64,000 nucleotides of DNA from Micropterix aruncella (GCA_944548615.1 OX155967.1:6033481-6097480), one strand, 5' to 3'; shown: positions 1-12,121, counted from the stretch's first letter. Numbers and translations are program-made. The notes: generated by a model from the letters alone, not told the origin.

Positions 1-581
1 TTATAAAAGCGTGTTTTTAGTGTTTTTTTTTAAAACTATTAATTTATTTGTTGGACAGTCGTGTAAAAAGCATTTTCTAGTAATATTAATTAGAGGCATT
101 TTATTCACAGTTGAGCGCCCTCTTAGGAATGCATTATGGACCCACGGATGGATTGATTCTGTTTGTGTTTATGTCGTCTAAATGTTGTTTGGCACTTATC
201 GAGATTGCCCTCAACTAAATTCATATTCATGGCCGCTGTCAAAACAATCCATTACAGGCTATTGACAAATTGGTTCGACACTTGTTAACTCAGTGACCTA
301 AATGTTATCCAACCTGACACACTCGTCCTAATCGTTTCCCGCACGCAGATCACTCATTTCCCTCTTGTGCCATAACAGCTTACAACACCGCTGTCAGCGC
401 CGACGCATCTTGTCGCTAACGTCAACCTGACAGTTCGAAACGTCAGCCATGCACGATGGAGCTATAGTCGGTGTCGCTTCAACTGTTACTCTTTTTTATG
501 TTCAAACAAAATATACACACTAAAAATATCACTAAACCCAGATGCCATTTGTCTGTTATATGCAAAACTTTTACACATAGA
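1..581. other. Non-coding stretch, repeat tail at left edge
   Basis: The first ~50 bases (a poly-T-rich motif around AAAAGCGTGTTTTTAGTG) recur at about 29,596-29,642 directly after a 120-bp tandem array, so the window opens inside the end of that same repeat type. The remaining ~500 bases look single-copy within the window. No open frame, splice-flanked exon or RNA gene was recognised in them. Confidence 0.4.
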
Positions 582-1012
582 ATAAATAATAATAATAAAA
601 AAAACTCTTTATTCTTGAGAAAAGGCGAGCTTATTGCCTGCAGGCAATATTTTAGAGCTAACCTATACTATTGTAAGAACATTATTTGCGAGTAGACTAC
701 ATAACTTAACCTATATAAAGAGTATGACAAATAAAATAAAGGAGGATAGAATGAAATATATAGGTACTTTACTCTTTGTGGGCACAGATTTGCCACATCA
801 AAATAATCTAACACCTATAAGGACGCTGAAGTTTTAAAAGAAGGGTAATGGGAGGGGAAAGGGAATTTATCTGGAGGATTTCAAATGCTCTCTGAGTTTT
901 TAAAAGTTGTTATGCTTGGCGCGTTTCTCACATTTTTCGGCAAAGCATTCCAAAGACGGGCTCCATGCAAGGTGAAAGAGAATAAGTTTACAGTCACCGG
1001 ATTTCCAAGTAA
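582..1012 (-). mobile_element. LINE 3' end, 5'-truncated
   Basis: On the minus strand, bases near 1010-870 translate to LFSFTLHGARLWNALPKN followed by VRNAPSITTFK, the C-terminal block typical of insect non-LTR retrotransposon ORF2 proteins, ending in a stop. The 3' end is a short (TTA)n tail at 582-600, and the adjacent GGCGAGCTTATTGCCT motif matches the end of the plus-strand element at 15.7-16.4 kb. It is a dead fragment carrying neither endonuclease nor reverse transcriptase. Confidence 0.75.
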
Positions 1013-2244
1013 TTTTTCTATTACCTATTCAAATTAATATAATTTTAATTCTACCGGCAATTTGTGCAACTATTCCTAGTCGTATTAAAGCAGTAAATAC
1101 ATAGGCATGTATACATATGTAGTTAAATACCAATTAATTACAAGCAGTAATTATATGGATACGTCTGTATTAGGACCAGGTTTCCATACTTCAGGCAGGT
1201 CTACTTATATACATACAGGTTGCTAATTATTTAAATGTTGTGCATTTAGATTTTTAATTTATATTTTTTATAAAAAATGATTTTTTAATTTGGAATTGTT
1301 TTTTTTTTTTAAAGATAGTTTTATTTTATTAGATATGCTATTTCCTAGTTCAGGAATCAGATAATCTGTCCTACGTTTGCAATAAATATTTAATCATGTT
1401 AGCAACTTCATGAAAAGTCTTTAAAGATGGAACGCTGATGAGAAATTGAAATCGGGTTTTATTTTTATTGATATTGATTTTTTTTGGTTGAAAAAACATG
1501 TTTTTGAATATTATGTATTTTTTTATATATTGGGGATTTTTCTACATGGAAAACGGAGTAGAAAGTCATTTACATTTTTTTTATATAGGCCTTGGTTACC
1601 GATGGAAAATCCGTTTTTTCAGTTCAACTTTAGGATAAGTATGTCGTTTTTTCTCAGTAACAAAAGCCGAAATAAAACAAAAGTTATAGGCGCCTTTTAA
1701 CTGTTTTTGATGTAGAATAATATTACTCGCAAAAAATCTCATAAAACTTTTTTCAGGAAAAAGGAAAAAAAAGAATCAGCTTTGGCATGGCTTTTAATCG
1801 TCTGATTTCGACACTACGACATGTTTTCTTCTGAAGATGGAGATATAACTAGCTATGGCGCAACTCGCTAATATGCAGGGAGTGAGACGAAGACGTTACT
1901 GGGTACATCTGGTATGGCGAACTAGTGAAAACAATAGATTTTATAAAGTAATGGAGGATCTACATTAATATCCAAACCGTTTTAGAAACGTATATAAGAT
2001 GTCTACACAATTTTTTAACATTATCTTGTCCAAAGGGAAGAACGCTTTACAGAAACAGCACACATATTGGAGAACACCTATTTGTCCTGAAGAAAGATTA
2101 CTTATGTATAACGCGGACGCAGGACTGAGCAGTGAGCGGAGCGCGCTTGCACCTGCCTGCTGCATTGCACCCCGCGTCCCGTCCGCACTCCCGGCACCGA
2201 CCGTCACGTCCGAGTCCCGTCTCTAGTGTGTATTTTTACCGTAT
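1013..2244. other. No gene seen; AT-rich, with a GC-rich patch
   Basis: Mostly AT-rich DNA with poly-T runs. Bases 2110-2230 are an abrupt GC-rich patch lying just outside the left arm of an inverted repeat. Short open frames here have no recognisable similarity and no splice context. Confidence 0.35.
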
Positions 2245-2866
2245 AGCTGGGGATTTAGTGCGATGTACCCTGCATTTTGTCAAAGCTCATACCTTAGCTC
2301 AATTGTTTTTTAGATGGTCCTGAGTGGATTTAGACCATGAGCCACCGGTGACCACCCCGAGGGTGGCGGGGGGAGGGAGTGAAAGTTTGATTCCGCCGCG
2401 CGGTACATTGAGCTCTATATCTCTCGGACTATACGTACTAGGGCAAGTATTATATCATTTTCGGATAACTCAATGATGACGAATCCATTTTTGGGCGAAA
2501 AAAAATACCGGTCCAAAGAAAAAATATTAAATAATAATAATAATTGGTAATATTAAAAAATCATCCACATCTTTTTTACATATTCGAAGTTTACTTTTAA
2601 CCATAAGGGGTATTGACATGCAAAAAATATATTGTGACAGCCACACTTTTCTGAATTACAGACATATATTTTTTAATTGCACTGCCATCGTAAAATGTGA
2701 GTGAAAAAAATATAATTCATCGCATGGCAGACCGGCGTATTATGTCCGCTACGTAGAGACTTGCATCGGGCGAAGTTAGATAAGTACATGTAGGATTATT
2801 TAAGTATGAGCCTTTAATCACAAAATGCAGGGTTCCCATACAAAACTTTGCGCTAAATCCCCAGCT
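2245..2866. repeat. Foldback element with ~60-bp inverted arms
   Basis: The segment starting AGCTGGGGATTTAG at 2245 is repeated in inverted orientation ending CTAAATCCCCAGCT at 2866. The arms share further blocks (CCCTGCATTTTGT and GCTCATAC) over about 60 bp with small indels. The 500-bp interior is non-coding. The layout fits a MITE or foldback transposon, but no clear target duplication was found outside the arms. Confidence 0.5.
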
Positions 2867-3189
2867 AGTATGGCGCAGACCAAAAAAGAGTCGTGTCTGC
2901 GTCCCGTCCTTTCTGTATGTTTTGCGTCGCGTCTTTTCTATATAGATTTTGTATGAATGTTCTTTAAACGGACTCCGCGTCCGCGTCGTGTCAGAGTCTC
3001 ACATCCATTGTGTGTGGCTCTCACCTTAGTTTTCTTGAAATTCTCATTACAGTGGCATGTCTTAGGCACTAGTTGTTGACTTTATTCGGTCATACCTCGT
3101 ACGTGCTTAGTAGTAATTCCTCGCAAACAACTTACTTCTTTAACAGTTTTAATCATTAGTATAGTAAACTAATATTTTTAAGAAAACCT

Positions 3190-3530
3190 ATTTAAACAAC
3201 TAAAAGTAAATGAATATATTAAAAGGAATAAAAAAACACGACTGAAGTTACAAAGAAAAAAGTACCTACTGTATTTATATTTATTTTTATTACGGTTTTT
3301 TTTAAGAAATATTTGTGGTTTATATATTTATTCATATATATTTTTGTAATGTACTCCATCAGACCCTTCATTTGACACTAAACCTGATATATTTAGATGA
3401 ATTTATTGACATTCGGAGATTTGGATATTTAGACAACTATTTAATTGATATTTGGTCATTTAATGTACCCTACGACACTCGGGATGACATAGCGATTCTA
3501 ACAATACTACATACTTCTAAACCTGGGTTA
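3190..3530 (-). repeat. AT-rich repeat family C, partial copy
   Basis: Read on the minus strand this segment matches 15.1-15.3 kb, sharing ATCGTTATGTC-type starts, repeated TGTCTAAAT/TCCAAA words and a TAGTGTCAAATGAA block. The start of the family also appears at 62.0 kb and at the right edge of the window (63.8-64.0 kb). It is non-coding. Confidence 0.55.
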
Positions 3531-4050
3531 TAGTAGAATGAAAAAACGGAAAACATACGTAATTGAACGTACTTGGGCCAGCCGTTTAAAACCATATCGT
3601 GATCGAAGTTATTCAGTTATTTTCATGCCCAGAAAACTTTGATTGTGGGCGTTTACAAGGTGTCACCTATAGAGCGACGTTGTCATATGCCTTTCTCTTG
3701 TTATGACTGGAAATTTAATTTTCGCCTGCGATGCAATACTCTATATTTCCCCGCAATTCGCTTGAACCGTAGTATACCGGACAGGATGCTATCGGTGATA
3801 TGGGTCACCGGTTCATTGAACCGGCTCAGCGCCACTGATCCGTTCAGCGTGGTATCGTTTGCGCCGATGAGGATTTGTATTGACGAGCATCGATACGATC
3901 TGCGTACTTAGCACATCTTGTCGGTAATGACTCGCTGACAGATTATCGCCTCGGTTTTGTGCTGAGTGGCGACGCTTCTCAAACTGTCGCTTTGGATATT
4001 GAAGAAAGATCGCGGACACATCTGGTAGGTCTTTTCGTTGACATCTAGAC

Positions 4051-5086
4051 CAGTGATTTTCAACCAGTGGGTCGCGACCCCCTAGGAGGATCGCGAAGAG
4101 ACCCCCGGGGAGTCGCAGGCTAGCTATAATGGAATCATAATAATTACAAAATCTTTATTTATACAAAATCCTATAAAAATATTCCGATAAATTTGAAGAA
4201 ACTCAAAAGAAAAATTATACGGGAAATCAAAATATTCCAAAAATAATGTTTCGCCGAGTTTTCCAAAATCTGCGACTTCAGTTTCAAAAGTGCTAAGCGG
4301 CCGAAGGTCGTCATTTAAAAAACATTATTTTAAGGACATGAAAATTCCATGAATTATATTTTTCAAAAATTAAAATTTAAATTTCATACGCATCGTAGTT
4401 TTTTAAAATATTATATTCAAACCGCCTACACCCTTTTGGCCCACCCTGTATAATATGCATACTTAAACAGCTTCGGAAGAGAAACATATTTATTACGTAT
4501 TTTGCTATTGCATTTACAAAAAATTATCTACACGCTGTCACACACTTGTTTACAAACTGTATGTGTAAACAGTTAGGTGGAACAGCTTGGAAAGTGGAAA
4601 ACAATTCAAATTAATGACGTTTTCGCTATCTTTTTTACAATAACTTTAATTATTGGACGCTTACAGTTTTTTAATTTATTTATTTGAGAATTAATTACTG
4701 TAAAAACATTGAATTTGCTAACAAAATTAACAGGAACCGAATTGTAAAACCTTAACCTTATGATTATTTGATGCTGTCACTCAACTGGGACTAGCCTGTT
4801 CTAGGGTGGACAGTATTACAATAAATTATGTCAAAGTTTAAGAAAATGCTCATAAAACTAAATTGCCTTAAAATTGGTAATAAAAAAAAGAAATCCTAAT
4901 TCCATTATAAAATCGATATTAAATAGAACATAACATTTTGTTAAATACAGTGTGACAAATAGAATAGACTTAAAACTAAAATAAAAACAAAAATAAAGTT
5001 ATAAGACAGAAGAGAAAAGAAGTTACAGCTGTGGAAGAAAACACAGTGTAAGGGAGTCGTGATCTAAAAAAGGTTGGAAAACATTG
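4051..5086. mobile_element. hAT DNA transposon remnant with 8-bp target duplication
   Basis: The left end CAGTGATTTTCAACC followed by GTGGGTCGCGACCCC mirrors the right end, whose reverse complement begins CAATGTTTTCCAACC. These are hAT-type terminal inverted repeats. The flanks are ATCTAGAC (4043-4050) and ACCTAGAC (5087-5094), an 8-bp duplication with one mismatch, the length expected for hAT. No intact transposase remains, and a piece of repeat family D sits inside it. Probably an old non-autonomous or degraded copy. Confidence 0.75.
4670..4880 (-). repeat. Repeat family D (LINE-UTR-like) nested in hAT remnant
   Basis: Reverse complement of the block seen at 9.18-9.40 kb and 46.56-46.75 kb. 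Shared landmarks are ATTTTAGGGCAATTT-like, TCCACCCTAGAACGGGCTAG and GGTTCCTGTTA. No protein is encoded. It probably derives from a retrotransposon untranslated region. Confidence 0.55.
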
Positions 5087-5279
5087 ACCTAGACCAAATA
5101 TCAGTACTATGGCTACTTGCCGGGAAAGTATTGGGGTGACACAAATACCTAGGTACTTAATTTCACTTTGTATGATTTTTAAATAATGAATAAGTGTTAG
5201 GTAACCAAGTTACTCTGATTTTGTGCTTTTATTATAATGTGTGTTTTTTTTAAATGTTTTAATGAATATTTCTTATTTA

Positions 5280-6096
5280 TTACGCACTTTATCTCTCCAA
5301 AAACGAGCCATACGAATATTGATAAACTTTAATCATAATGAATCATGTCGTGGTCACTTCAATAATCTCAGTATTCTAACGCTACCATCACTATATATAT
5401 TTGAATGCATAAAGGTAATATTAAAAAACATAGAAAAGTTGCAGACCCAAAAAGAAATTCACTCACATTTCACCAGATGTAGGCACAATTTAGCATTACC
5501 CCGTCCATCTCTGGAATTATTCAAAAGGGATCCAAATTACGTTGGAATGGTGTGTTACATACAACAAACTGCTTGAGAATATTAAAATTATATGTAGAAA
5601 CGGAAAATAGCCCAATTTAAATCGAAATTAAAAGGCTACCTTATTGCGAGAGAATAATATTAACGAATTAGGTATAACTAGATGACTAACAATTTCCATC
5701 TGGATTTTATTTATTTAACTTGACATTTGTACCATTTTATTGATTATTATATTATTACTATTATTTCTAATTGGATCATTAATGTATAAGTCCATTTATT
5801 TTTAATATTATAATTTTATGACTAACTGTAGTTATAAATATCTAATATAACTATTATCAATTATGTGGTGAGTCTCTTATGAAATATTTAGTATCCATTT
5901 TAAAGTTATTTTGACATTCAGCGGCTACATAAATTGTCTAAACAACTATATAAATATAAAATCGAAGACTATCGCGGTTGTTTGACATTATAAATAGGAT
6001 AGAAAACGATTCACGCGGTAAATTCGTTTTCTATCCTATTTATAACTATATTAATGTTTTTGAAGACAATAAATGTGATTTGATTTGATTTGACTC
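5280..6096 (+). mobile_element. LINE 3' fragment (frameshifted ORF2 end) with TTTGA-type tail
   Basis: Bases 5290-5560 encode [13 protein letters not shown], then [15 protein letters not shown] and [12 protein letters not shown] blocks (seen as KRDPNYVGM), the C-terminal region of non-LTR reverse-transcriptase proteins. The homologous frame continues after a frameshift near 5560. The element ends in AATAAATGTGATTTGATTTGA, a short pentamer-type 3' tail. It is 5'-truncated and inactive. The copy at 42.6-43.4 kb belongs to the same clade. Confidence 0.75.
5988..6045. repeat. 22-bp perfect inverted repeat (hairpin)
   Basis: Arms 5988-6009 and 6024-6045 are exact reverse complements (core AAATAGGATAGAAAACGA) around a 14-base spacer containing CACGCGGTAAA. 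It lies in the non-coding 3' part of the LINE fragment. A single diverged arm with the same spacer motif occurs at about 44,520-44,580. Confidence 0.85.
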
Positions 6097-6399
6097 AATC
6101 AGCTAATCTGTAAGCAACCTTGTTTTTAAAAAAAATATTTTTCCCTAAGAGGCAAGTTGTGCCGCACTGAATAATTATAAAACTCCACGTAACAAGACCA
6201 CAATCACAATAAAATCAAATGAAAGTTTAAGTTGAACTCTGTAATATTTTATAATACAATAAAATACATTATGCTGAAAAAAAAACAATTTCATGAAGAT
6301 TACACTGGTTAAAAAAATACAATGTAGTTATGCACAAATGGTGGACTTACCAGTATCGCGTTATCTTACAGTCAACCATTTGATAAACTAATTTTTAAT

Positions 6400-6500
6400 T
6401 GTCTTCGTATAGTACACATAGAAGTAAATGTAATAAAGATAAATTTAAAATAAACTAATACAAATACATGCCAGTAAGTTACGCTAGGGTTACAATATAC
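6400..6500 (-). repeat. LINE 3' untranslated fragment
   Basis: The words AAATTTAAAATAAACT and GTCAGTAA-type sequence match 11,140-11,210, the 3' untranslated part of the minus-strand LINE at 11.1-11.7 kb. Only this short tail is recognisable. Confidence 0.4.
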
Positions 6501-6529
6501 CTAGGATGAGGTACAATATACTAAGAATG

Positions 6530-7150
6530 GACATCGAAGGAAAAACATCGATGGTCGAAAACAATGGTTTTCAAATCATCGATATTTAGATCATCTAAAC
6601 ATCGATATTTCTTTTAAAAAACATCGTTCGTTGGACTCATTTTGCTGACAATCACTATGAGTTTTCTTCTTATAAAATCAATAATAGAGATAAACCCTGT
6701 GATATTAGGTATAATTCAACATAGGTTTTAGAGACAAAAAATAAATAAATAAAAAATAGGAAATGGCAATGTTTAATCAATTTATTTCCGAAATTAGTCG
6801 TTTAACCACCACCTTTTATTTGGTCGATTTTGAATAAAAATAATAAAAATATAGTTTTTTATGAATTTTCTCTTTTTGTCTAATAATTAATATTGTTAGA
6901 CATGTAGTATGTATTTCTAAAATATATGTGGAGGCCAGCAGAAACCATTTTTGACGCCCCAACGGTTAAAGTGTTAAGAAATATCAACTTCCATAAAATA
7001 TTAAAACATAATGTATACATGAGAAATATCGACGGAGGAATATCGATGGTTCCAAAACATCGAAAGGGCACCATCGATTTAAAAAAACCCCGAACATCGA
7101 TCTCTAACCATCGATGTTTTCGATATATCGGACATCGATGTCAATCCCTT
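6530..7150. repeat. Cluster of ATCGAT palindromes
   Basis: Two sub-clusters (6532-6630 and 7025-7145) contain repeated ATCGAT or near-variant words, including ATCGATGG, ATCGATATT, ACATCGATC and TTTCGATATATCGG. The density is far above the rest of the window. It could be a degenerate repeat or a cluster of CGATA/TATCGATA-like factor sites. The sequence alone does not decide. Confidence 0.5.
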
Positions 7151-7182
7151 CAATATACCATATAGGTACCTATATATTAAAA

Positions 7183-7530
7183 ATTATTCTATGTAGACCA
7201 TATCGACATCCCACTAATGAACTTTATAAGGAAGCTAAAGTCCTTGATTGTAGGCAACTTTTTCTAAAAACTTCCCTCTTAAAGCTATTTTTGGACAATA
7301 ACTTAAATTTAGGAATAATTCAGAACCGAAGACCAACGAGACAAGTTTTTGAAAATAGTACCCAGAATAAAAACATCATTTGGGCAAAGACATTAATCAG
7401 TCATTACACCGAGATTTTACAATCTGATCAATATGGAAATATAAATGAATTTGACATTTAGGGAATTCAAAAATAAAATAAAGAAATGGTTATTGAATCA
7501 TGGCAGACTAACTATACATCAAATGTTATA
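7183..7530 (+). mobile_element. LINE ORF2 C-terminal fragment
   Basis: The frame at 7183-7461 reads CRPYRHPTNELYKEAKVLDC, then RQLFLKTSLL, and ends GNINEFDI and a stop. It lines up with the C-terminal region of the LINE protein at 31.2-32.2 kb (RKPYRFPSDTLYIQSEVLVV). It is 5'-truncated, and the long TA tract begins about 100 bp beyond it. Confidence 0.65.
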
Positions 7531-7622
7531 AATAATAGTTTAATAAAACTTAGGTGTACAAATTATTAACGTATTTTTAAACATGTATGTTGAGTATATT
7601 TTAACATTGAACTACCTATTAT

Positions 7623-8272
<650 letters not shown>

Positions 8273-8388
8273 ATTCTATAATATACCTAATATACCTAAT
8301 ATATATATAATATACCTATTATATTATATGAACCAACAATTATATGATTTTGTTTATATGCTTTTTTTTGACTAGGTATTTTAAATAA

Positions 8389-8997
8389 AACTAGATGACC
8401 CGGTGAACTTCGTACCACCTAAAATTGATTTGATTGTAACTCTTCATACGCGTTTATTGATCCTAATCAACCTTCCAAATCCAAATTATTGAAATCTATA
8501 ATATGGCCGAATCATGTAAAGTTCGAGTTTTTCGACTTTTTCGGCTTTTTCGACTTTTTCAACTTTTCCGACTTTTTCGACTTTTTGGACTTTTTTTTTA
8601 GTTTTTCGAATTTTCCGACTTTTTCGACTGTTTCGACGTTTTCGACTTTTTCGTCTTTTTTACTTTTTTGACTTTTTCGACTATTTTGACTTTTTCGACT
8701 TTTTAAAATTTTACACAATCGCACGGAATGAATAACAGTTATGGATGGCGCAGCTGTCAAACAATAGGATCGCCGCTAACGCCATCTATTGAAAGTGGCC
8801 CATTTCCCAAAATGACCATTTCCGATTTTTTCGATTTTCAGTTGTTTCTTTTAATTTTTCCTAAATATTTTTTTTTGTAAACCACCCCTGAATCAAGGCA
8901 AACAAAACAAAAAAATAATAATTCAAATCGGTAGACTAATTTTTGAGACCTTGCGAGACTAACGCACGGCGATTCATTTTTATATAGGTATAAGATT
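8389..8997 (+). repeat. Interspersed repeat with TAGATGACCCGG head
   Basis: Begins AACTAGATGACCCGGTGAACTT and ends GCGATTCATTTTTATATAGG, a head and tail resembling the element at 62.3-63.2 kb, which starts ACTAGCTGACCCG and ends ATATTAGTATAGAT. The interior has been expanded by a 9-bp minisatellite. Non-coding. Confidence 0.6.
8519..8703. repeat. 9-bp minisatellite (TTCGACTTT)n
   Basis: About 20 degenerate copies of TTCGACTTT with occasional GGC, AAC and CCG variants, plus a short poly-T interruption near 8590. Open frames in both directions are low-complexity (Phe/Asp or Lys/Ser) and are not taken as genes. Confidence 0.9.
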
Positions 8998-9039
8998 CTA
9001 TATTACTTAACAAATTTTATATTAAATAATAATGACTGT

Positions 9040-9400
9040 TTCTTTCTTTTCTCACATATAAATTTATTTATATTATTTAATCGAATTTTATATTATATTT
9101 GTTGCTGATTATATAAAGGAATTGCATTTTATTTATTAAATTATCTTTTAATATTTTTTATTGTCATTATTTTTATTATTTTTTGAAGACCACATTTTAG
9201 GGCAATTTATTGTTATTAACTTTTTACTAAAACTTGTACATAATTGATTGTAATATTAGAGTCCTTTCCACCCTAGAACGGGCTAGTCCCAGTTGAGTGA
9301 CAAAATCAAATAAGCAAAAGTTTAAGGTTTTGCCATTTGGTTCCTGTTATTTTTGTAAGCAAATCAATGTTTTTTTAGGAAATAATTATTTAATAAAATA
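9040..9400 (+). repeat. Repeat family D copy
   Basis: Matches 46.08-46.75 kb in order and orientation: TTTCTTTTCTCACATATAA, TATTTAATCGAAT, GACCACATTTTAGGGCAATT, CACCCTAGAACGGGCTAGTC and TTTGTAAGCAAA. Comparison with that copy exposes an extra 301-bp element inserted at 46 kb. Non-coding. Confidence 0.6.
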
Positions 9401-9494
9401 AATAGGTATATAAAAAATAAATATATGCTAGGGTTACAAATACATTTTTTTCTTTTTTTATTTATCATAACCATTTTTTTACTATTTACACACA

Positions 9495-9705
9495 GGGAAA
9501 GATAAAGGAGAGTATAAGATGAGGTATTTGGTTAGTGCATGTGTGAAACCGAATGCTTCGTCGACATTTTTTTAAAAGTGAGCAACGAAGGTGCACGCCT
9601 GACAGAGTGTAGGAACTGATTCCATAAATGAGCAAACTGGACTGTAAAAAAGTACGTGTAAACAGAAGAGTGATGTAACGGGATGGCGAGCCTGATATTC
9701 ATGAT
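9495..9705 (-). mobile_element. LINE ORF2 C-terminal fragment
   Basis: Minus-strand translation gives LAIPLHHSSVYTYFFTV, then HLWNQFLHSVRRAPSLLTFK and a stop. It closely matches the end of the LINE at 11.25-11.66 kb (LAIPIHHSSVYTHSFTV). The sequence further upstream in the same open frame is unrelated, so the element is 5'-truncated at about 9705. Confidence 0.75.
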
Positions 9706-10561
9706 AATATCGCACTTACAATGCCTTAAAAAATACGCTTGATATCGTAACTTGTCGTAATATTTTGAATTATTACTCTGCGCATTATCGTTTCGTCCCC
9801 AATATTTATAAACCATGGCGTTACGTTTTCTTTGTTTTACAAATAATAATACACATAAGCGAAGCCATCGGATTTGTCCCGCTATCTCATTGTTCGCCAA
9901 GATAATTAAGATAATTGCTGCTATCTCAGTCGGGTCGCTACGCCTCGGGCTTTATCGCGAAATTGCGATTAAATTGTTTAATAGTTTTGTGACCAGCGAG
10001 AAAAACTGTTACTTCTACAATATTGTCATTTATTGTATTTTGGGATTCTGTAACAAAGCTTAAAACGAGTTAAAGCGATAACGGCTTTTCGTCTTCAGTA
10101 TTTAAATCTCTAGATTACGAAAATAAGAACAACAAAGCATAGGAAATTTCAACTGCAGTCATGGCATGACTTCCCACTTAGTTCCCACTACTGAAGATGG
10201 ATACGGACAAAATTTTATCTGAGTGCACTTTCAGAAAAGATTATAACAATAAGTCTCGAGGGCGAAGACCTTGTTAATATAGATGTATCCGTTGAAATAA
10301 CTGTTTACACGGATGTTCAGACAAACGAATAGAGTGGTCCTAGAATATAACCGCAATAACTTGAACTAAAGATCAAAAGACCCTTAATTCCTAAACAGTA
10401 CGTATTAAGCTCCCATCACTTTAAAACTGACAAGCTTTAAAGCTGAGCAGCACAATGGTCAATAAGTGTCCGTATACTAAACAGAGATGGCAGCATCTTT
10501 TGTACCTATTTTGAACACAGCAATCTCAGCAATCTCAGCCCAATCGTCTCTGGTCAAGTCA
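9706..10561. other. No gene seen
   Basis: Mixed-composition DNA with short open frames on both strands. None resembles a known domain, and no recurrence elsewhere in the window was noticed. Confidence 0.35.
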
Positions 10562-11103
10562 TCGGGAGCTAATGGGCCATGTTGCAGTTTGGCCACTAAG
10601 ACCCGTGTGTGTAGGGTCGGTCAAACACACCAGTCAACACCCATTCGGCGGCCTCCTCGCAGGAATTTGAACCCGGGTAGAACTCTGGCCTGAGGGCCAG
10701 TCTCCCCTAGGAGTCAACTTGTTGGCGCTCCTGGACGGTTTGCGTCAGCCAACGGATTGTGCAATCTGACTGACAGACGGGGGAGTCTGGAAACAGTATT
10801 CCTTCCTATAGAGCGGGGGTATTTCTTAACATTACTCCAACTGCTCTTGAAACGACCATTCGGCTACCCGATACCGAATAAAAAGCCGGGCAAAGGATGC
10901 CGAGATCTGCGATAGATTCGGTAGACACCGTATCACCGCTACGTAAGGAAGAGGATCGTGCAAGCGACCTCGATCCTGTAAGCAGTCAGGAGGTAGGCGA
11001 TATCCTGACGGTTAATTCCAGACGGAGATATACTTCCAAACTAGTAGTCAGGAGGTGAAGCTGCCCGCTGGGTACCTTTCCCGGTGCCTCGCCGTAAGGC
11101 GTT
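10562..11103 (+). mobile_element. GC-A retroposon, 3'-truncated copy
   Basis: Starts GGGAGCTAATGGGCC and follows the GC-A order: GGTCAACACCCATCCG-like block, CTCCTGGACGGT, GGGGGAGTCTGGAAACAGTA, ACTGCTCTTGAAACGACCAT, then GCCGTAAGGCGTT. It breaks off where a minus-strand LINE tail begins (11,104). Compared with full copies it lacks the last ~150 bp, including the terminal palindrome. Confidence 0.75.
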
Positions 11104-11672
11104 TTGATAAAATAATTCCTAATTTTCACAATACAATACACAAAGAAGTAGTAAAGTTAAATTTAAAATAAACTTATACAGATATATGTCAGTAACTTAT
11201 GTTATTGTTGCCCAGGGAAGGATAAAGACGAGGACAAGGTGAGGTATTTGGTTAGTGGCTGTGTAAAAATAAATGTTTCTTCAACAACTTTTTGAAAGTA
11301 TGCAACGAAGGTGCATGCCTGATAGAGTGAGGGAGCTGATTCCATAAACTAGCAGAATGGACTGTAAAAGAGTGCGTGTACACAGAAGAATGATGTATTG
11401 GAATGGCGAGTGTGTTATCCCGGCTTGATAGAAGTGGAAGACCGTGGCCTCCCAAAGGGTGGAAATTCTCCTTGAGATAGTAGGGTGAAGTGGGGTTATT
11501 GAGTATGTTGTAGAGTAGCGACAACGTATGCAAATTTCTTCGATCGCGAATAGGAAGCCAATGAAGTTGCTCACTAAAGCAGGTAACGTGGTCGAACTTT
11601 CGCAAATTAAAAACATACCTGAGTAAGATATTTTGCAGACGCTCCAGCTTATTCAAAAAGGTCCAAAGCTTT
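11104..11672 (-). mobile_element. LINE 3' end with 134-residue ORF2 remnant
   Basis: The minus-strand ORF (11,656-11,252) reads NKLERLQNILLRYVFNLRKF, ending LWNQLPHSIRHAPSLHTFKK and a stop. It is the thumb-to-C-terminus region of a non-LTR retrotransposon, and the frame is uninterrupted. The catalytic YADD/FADD segment is absent. An AT-rich 3' untranslated part reaches 11,104, where it abuts the broken GC-A copy. Confidence 0.8.
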
Positions 11673-12121
11673 ATGTTTTCCCGCTGTCCTCGCGGCCTCT
11701 TTGTCTATTAAGTACGACTAGAATCAACCGCCGTTTCTGTCCCCTGTGCATTCGCACCGCAGGATATACGACGCACGCATGCAATTCCAGGTGCAACGAA
11801 CCAAATAACACAAACCATTGCATAATAAAAATCACCAATCGTGATCGCATCGTCATAAACGTCTCGCGGTCGTAAAAGAACTTGTCCGCACCAGAATAAT
11901 CAATCGATTTACACACGATTAAAATATTCCCAGTGCATAATTAGATCGATAAAACTGCGCATAACTATTAAGTGAAATACCGGATAGACGTCGTCAAATT
12001 TACGACTAGTAATTCGATAATGTTTAATTGATATAACCGCTATTCTAGAGATAAACAACCTTTTTTTAACAGAACAACAAAAAAATCCCTTAAAATCCAC
12101 GCCAAATGTTAACTTAATTCG
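11673..12121. other. No gene seen
   Basis: Moderately AT-rich sequence between a LINE and an LTR-like repeat. Open frames on both strands overlap one another and show no recognisable domain. Confidence 0.35.

Noticed and set aside
8489..8760. Lys/Ser-rich and Phe/Asp-rich proteins at 8.5-8.8 kb
   Set aside because: Both strands of a 9-bp minisatellite give low-complexity open frames.
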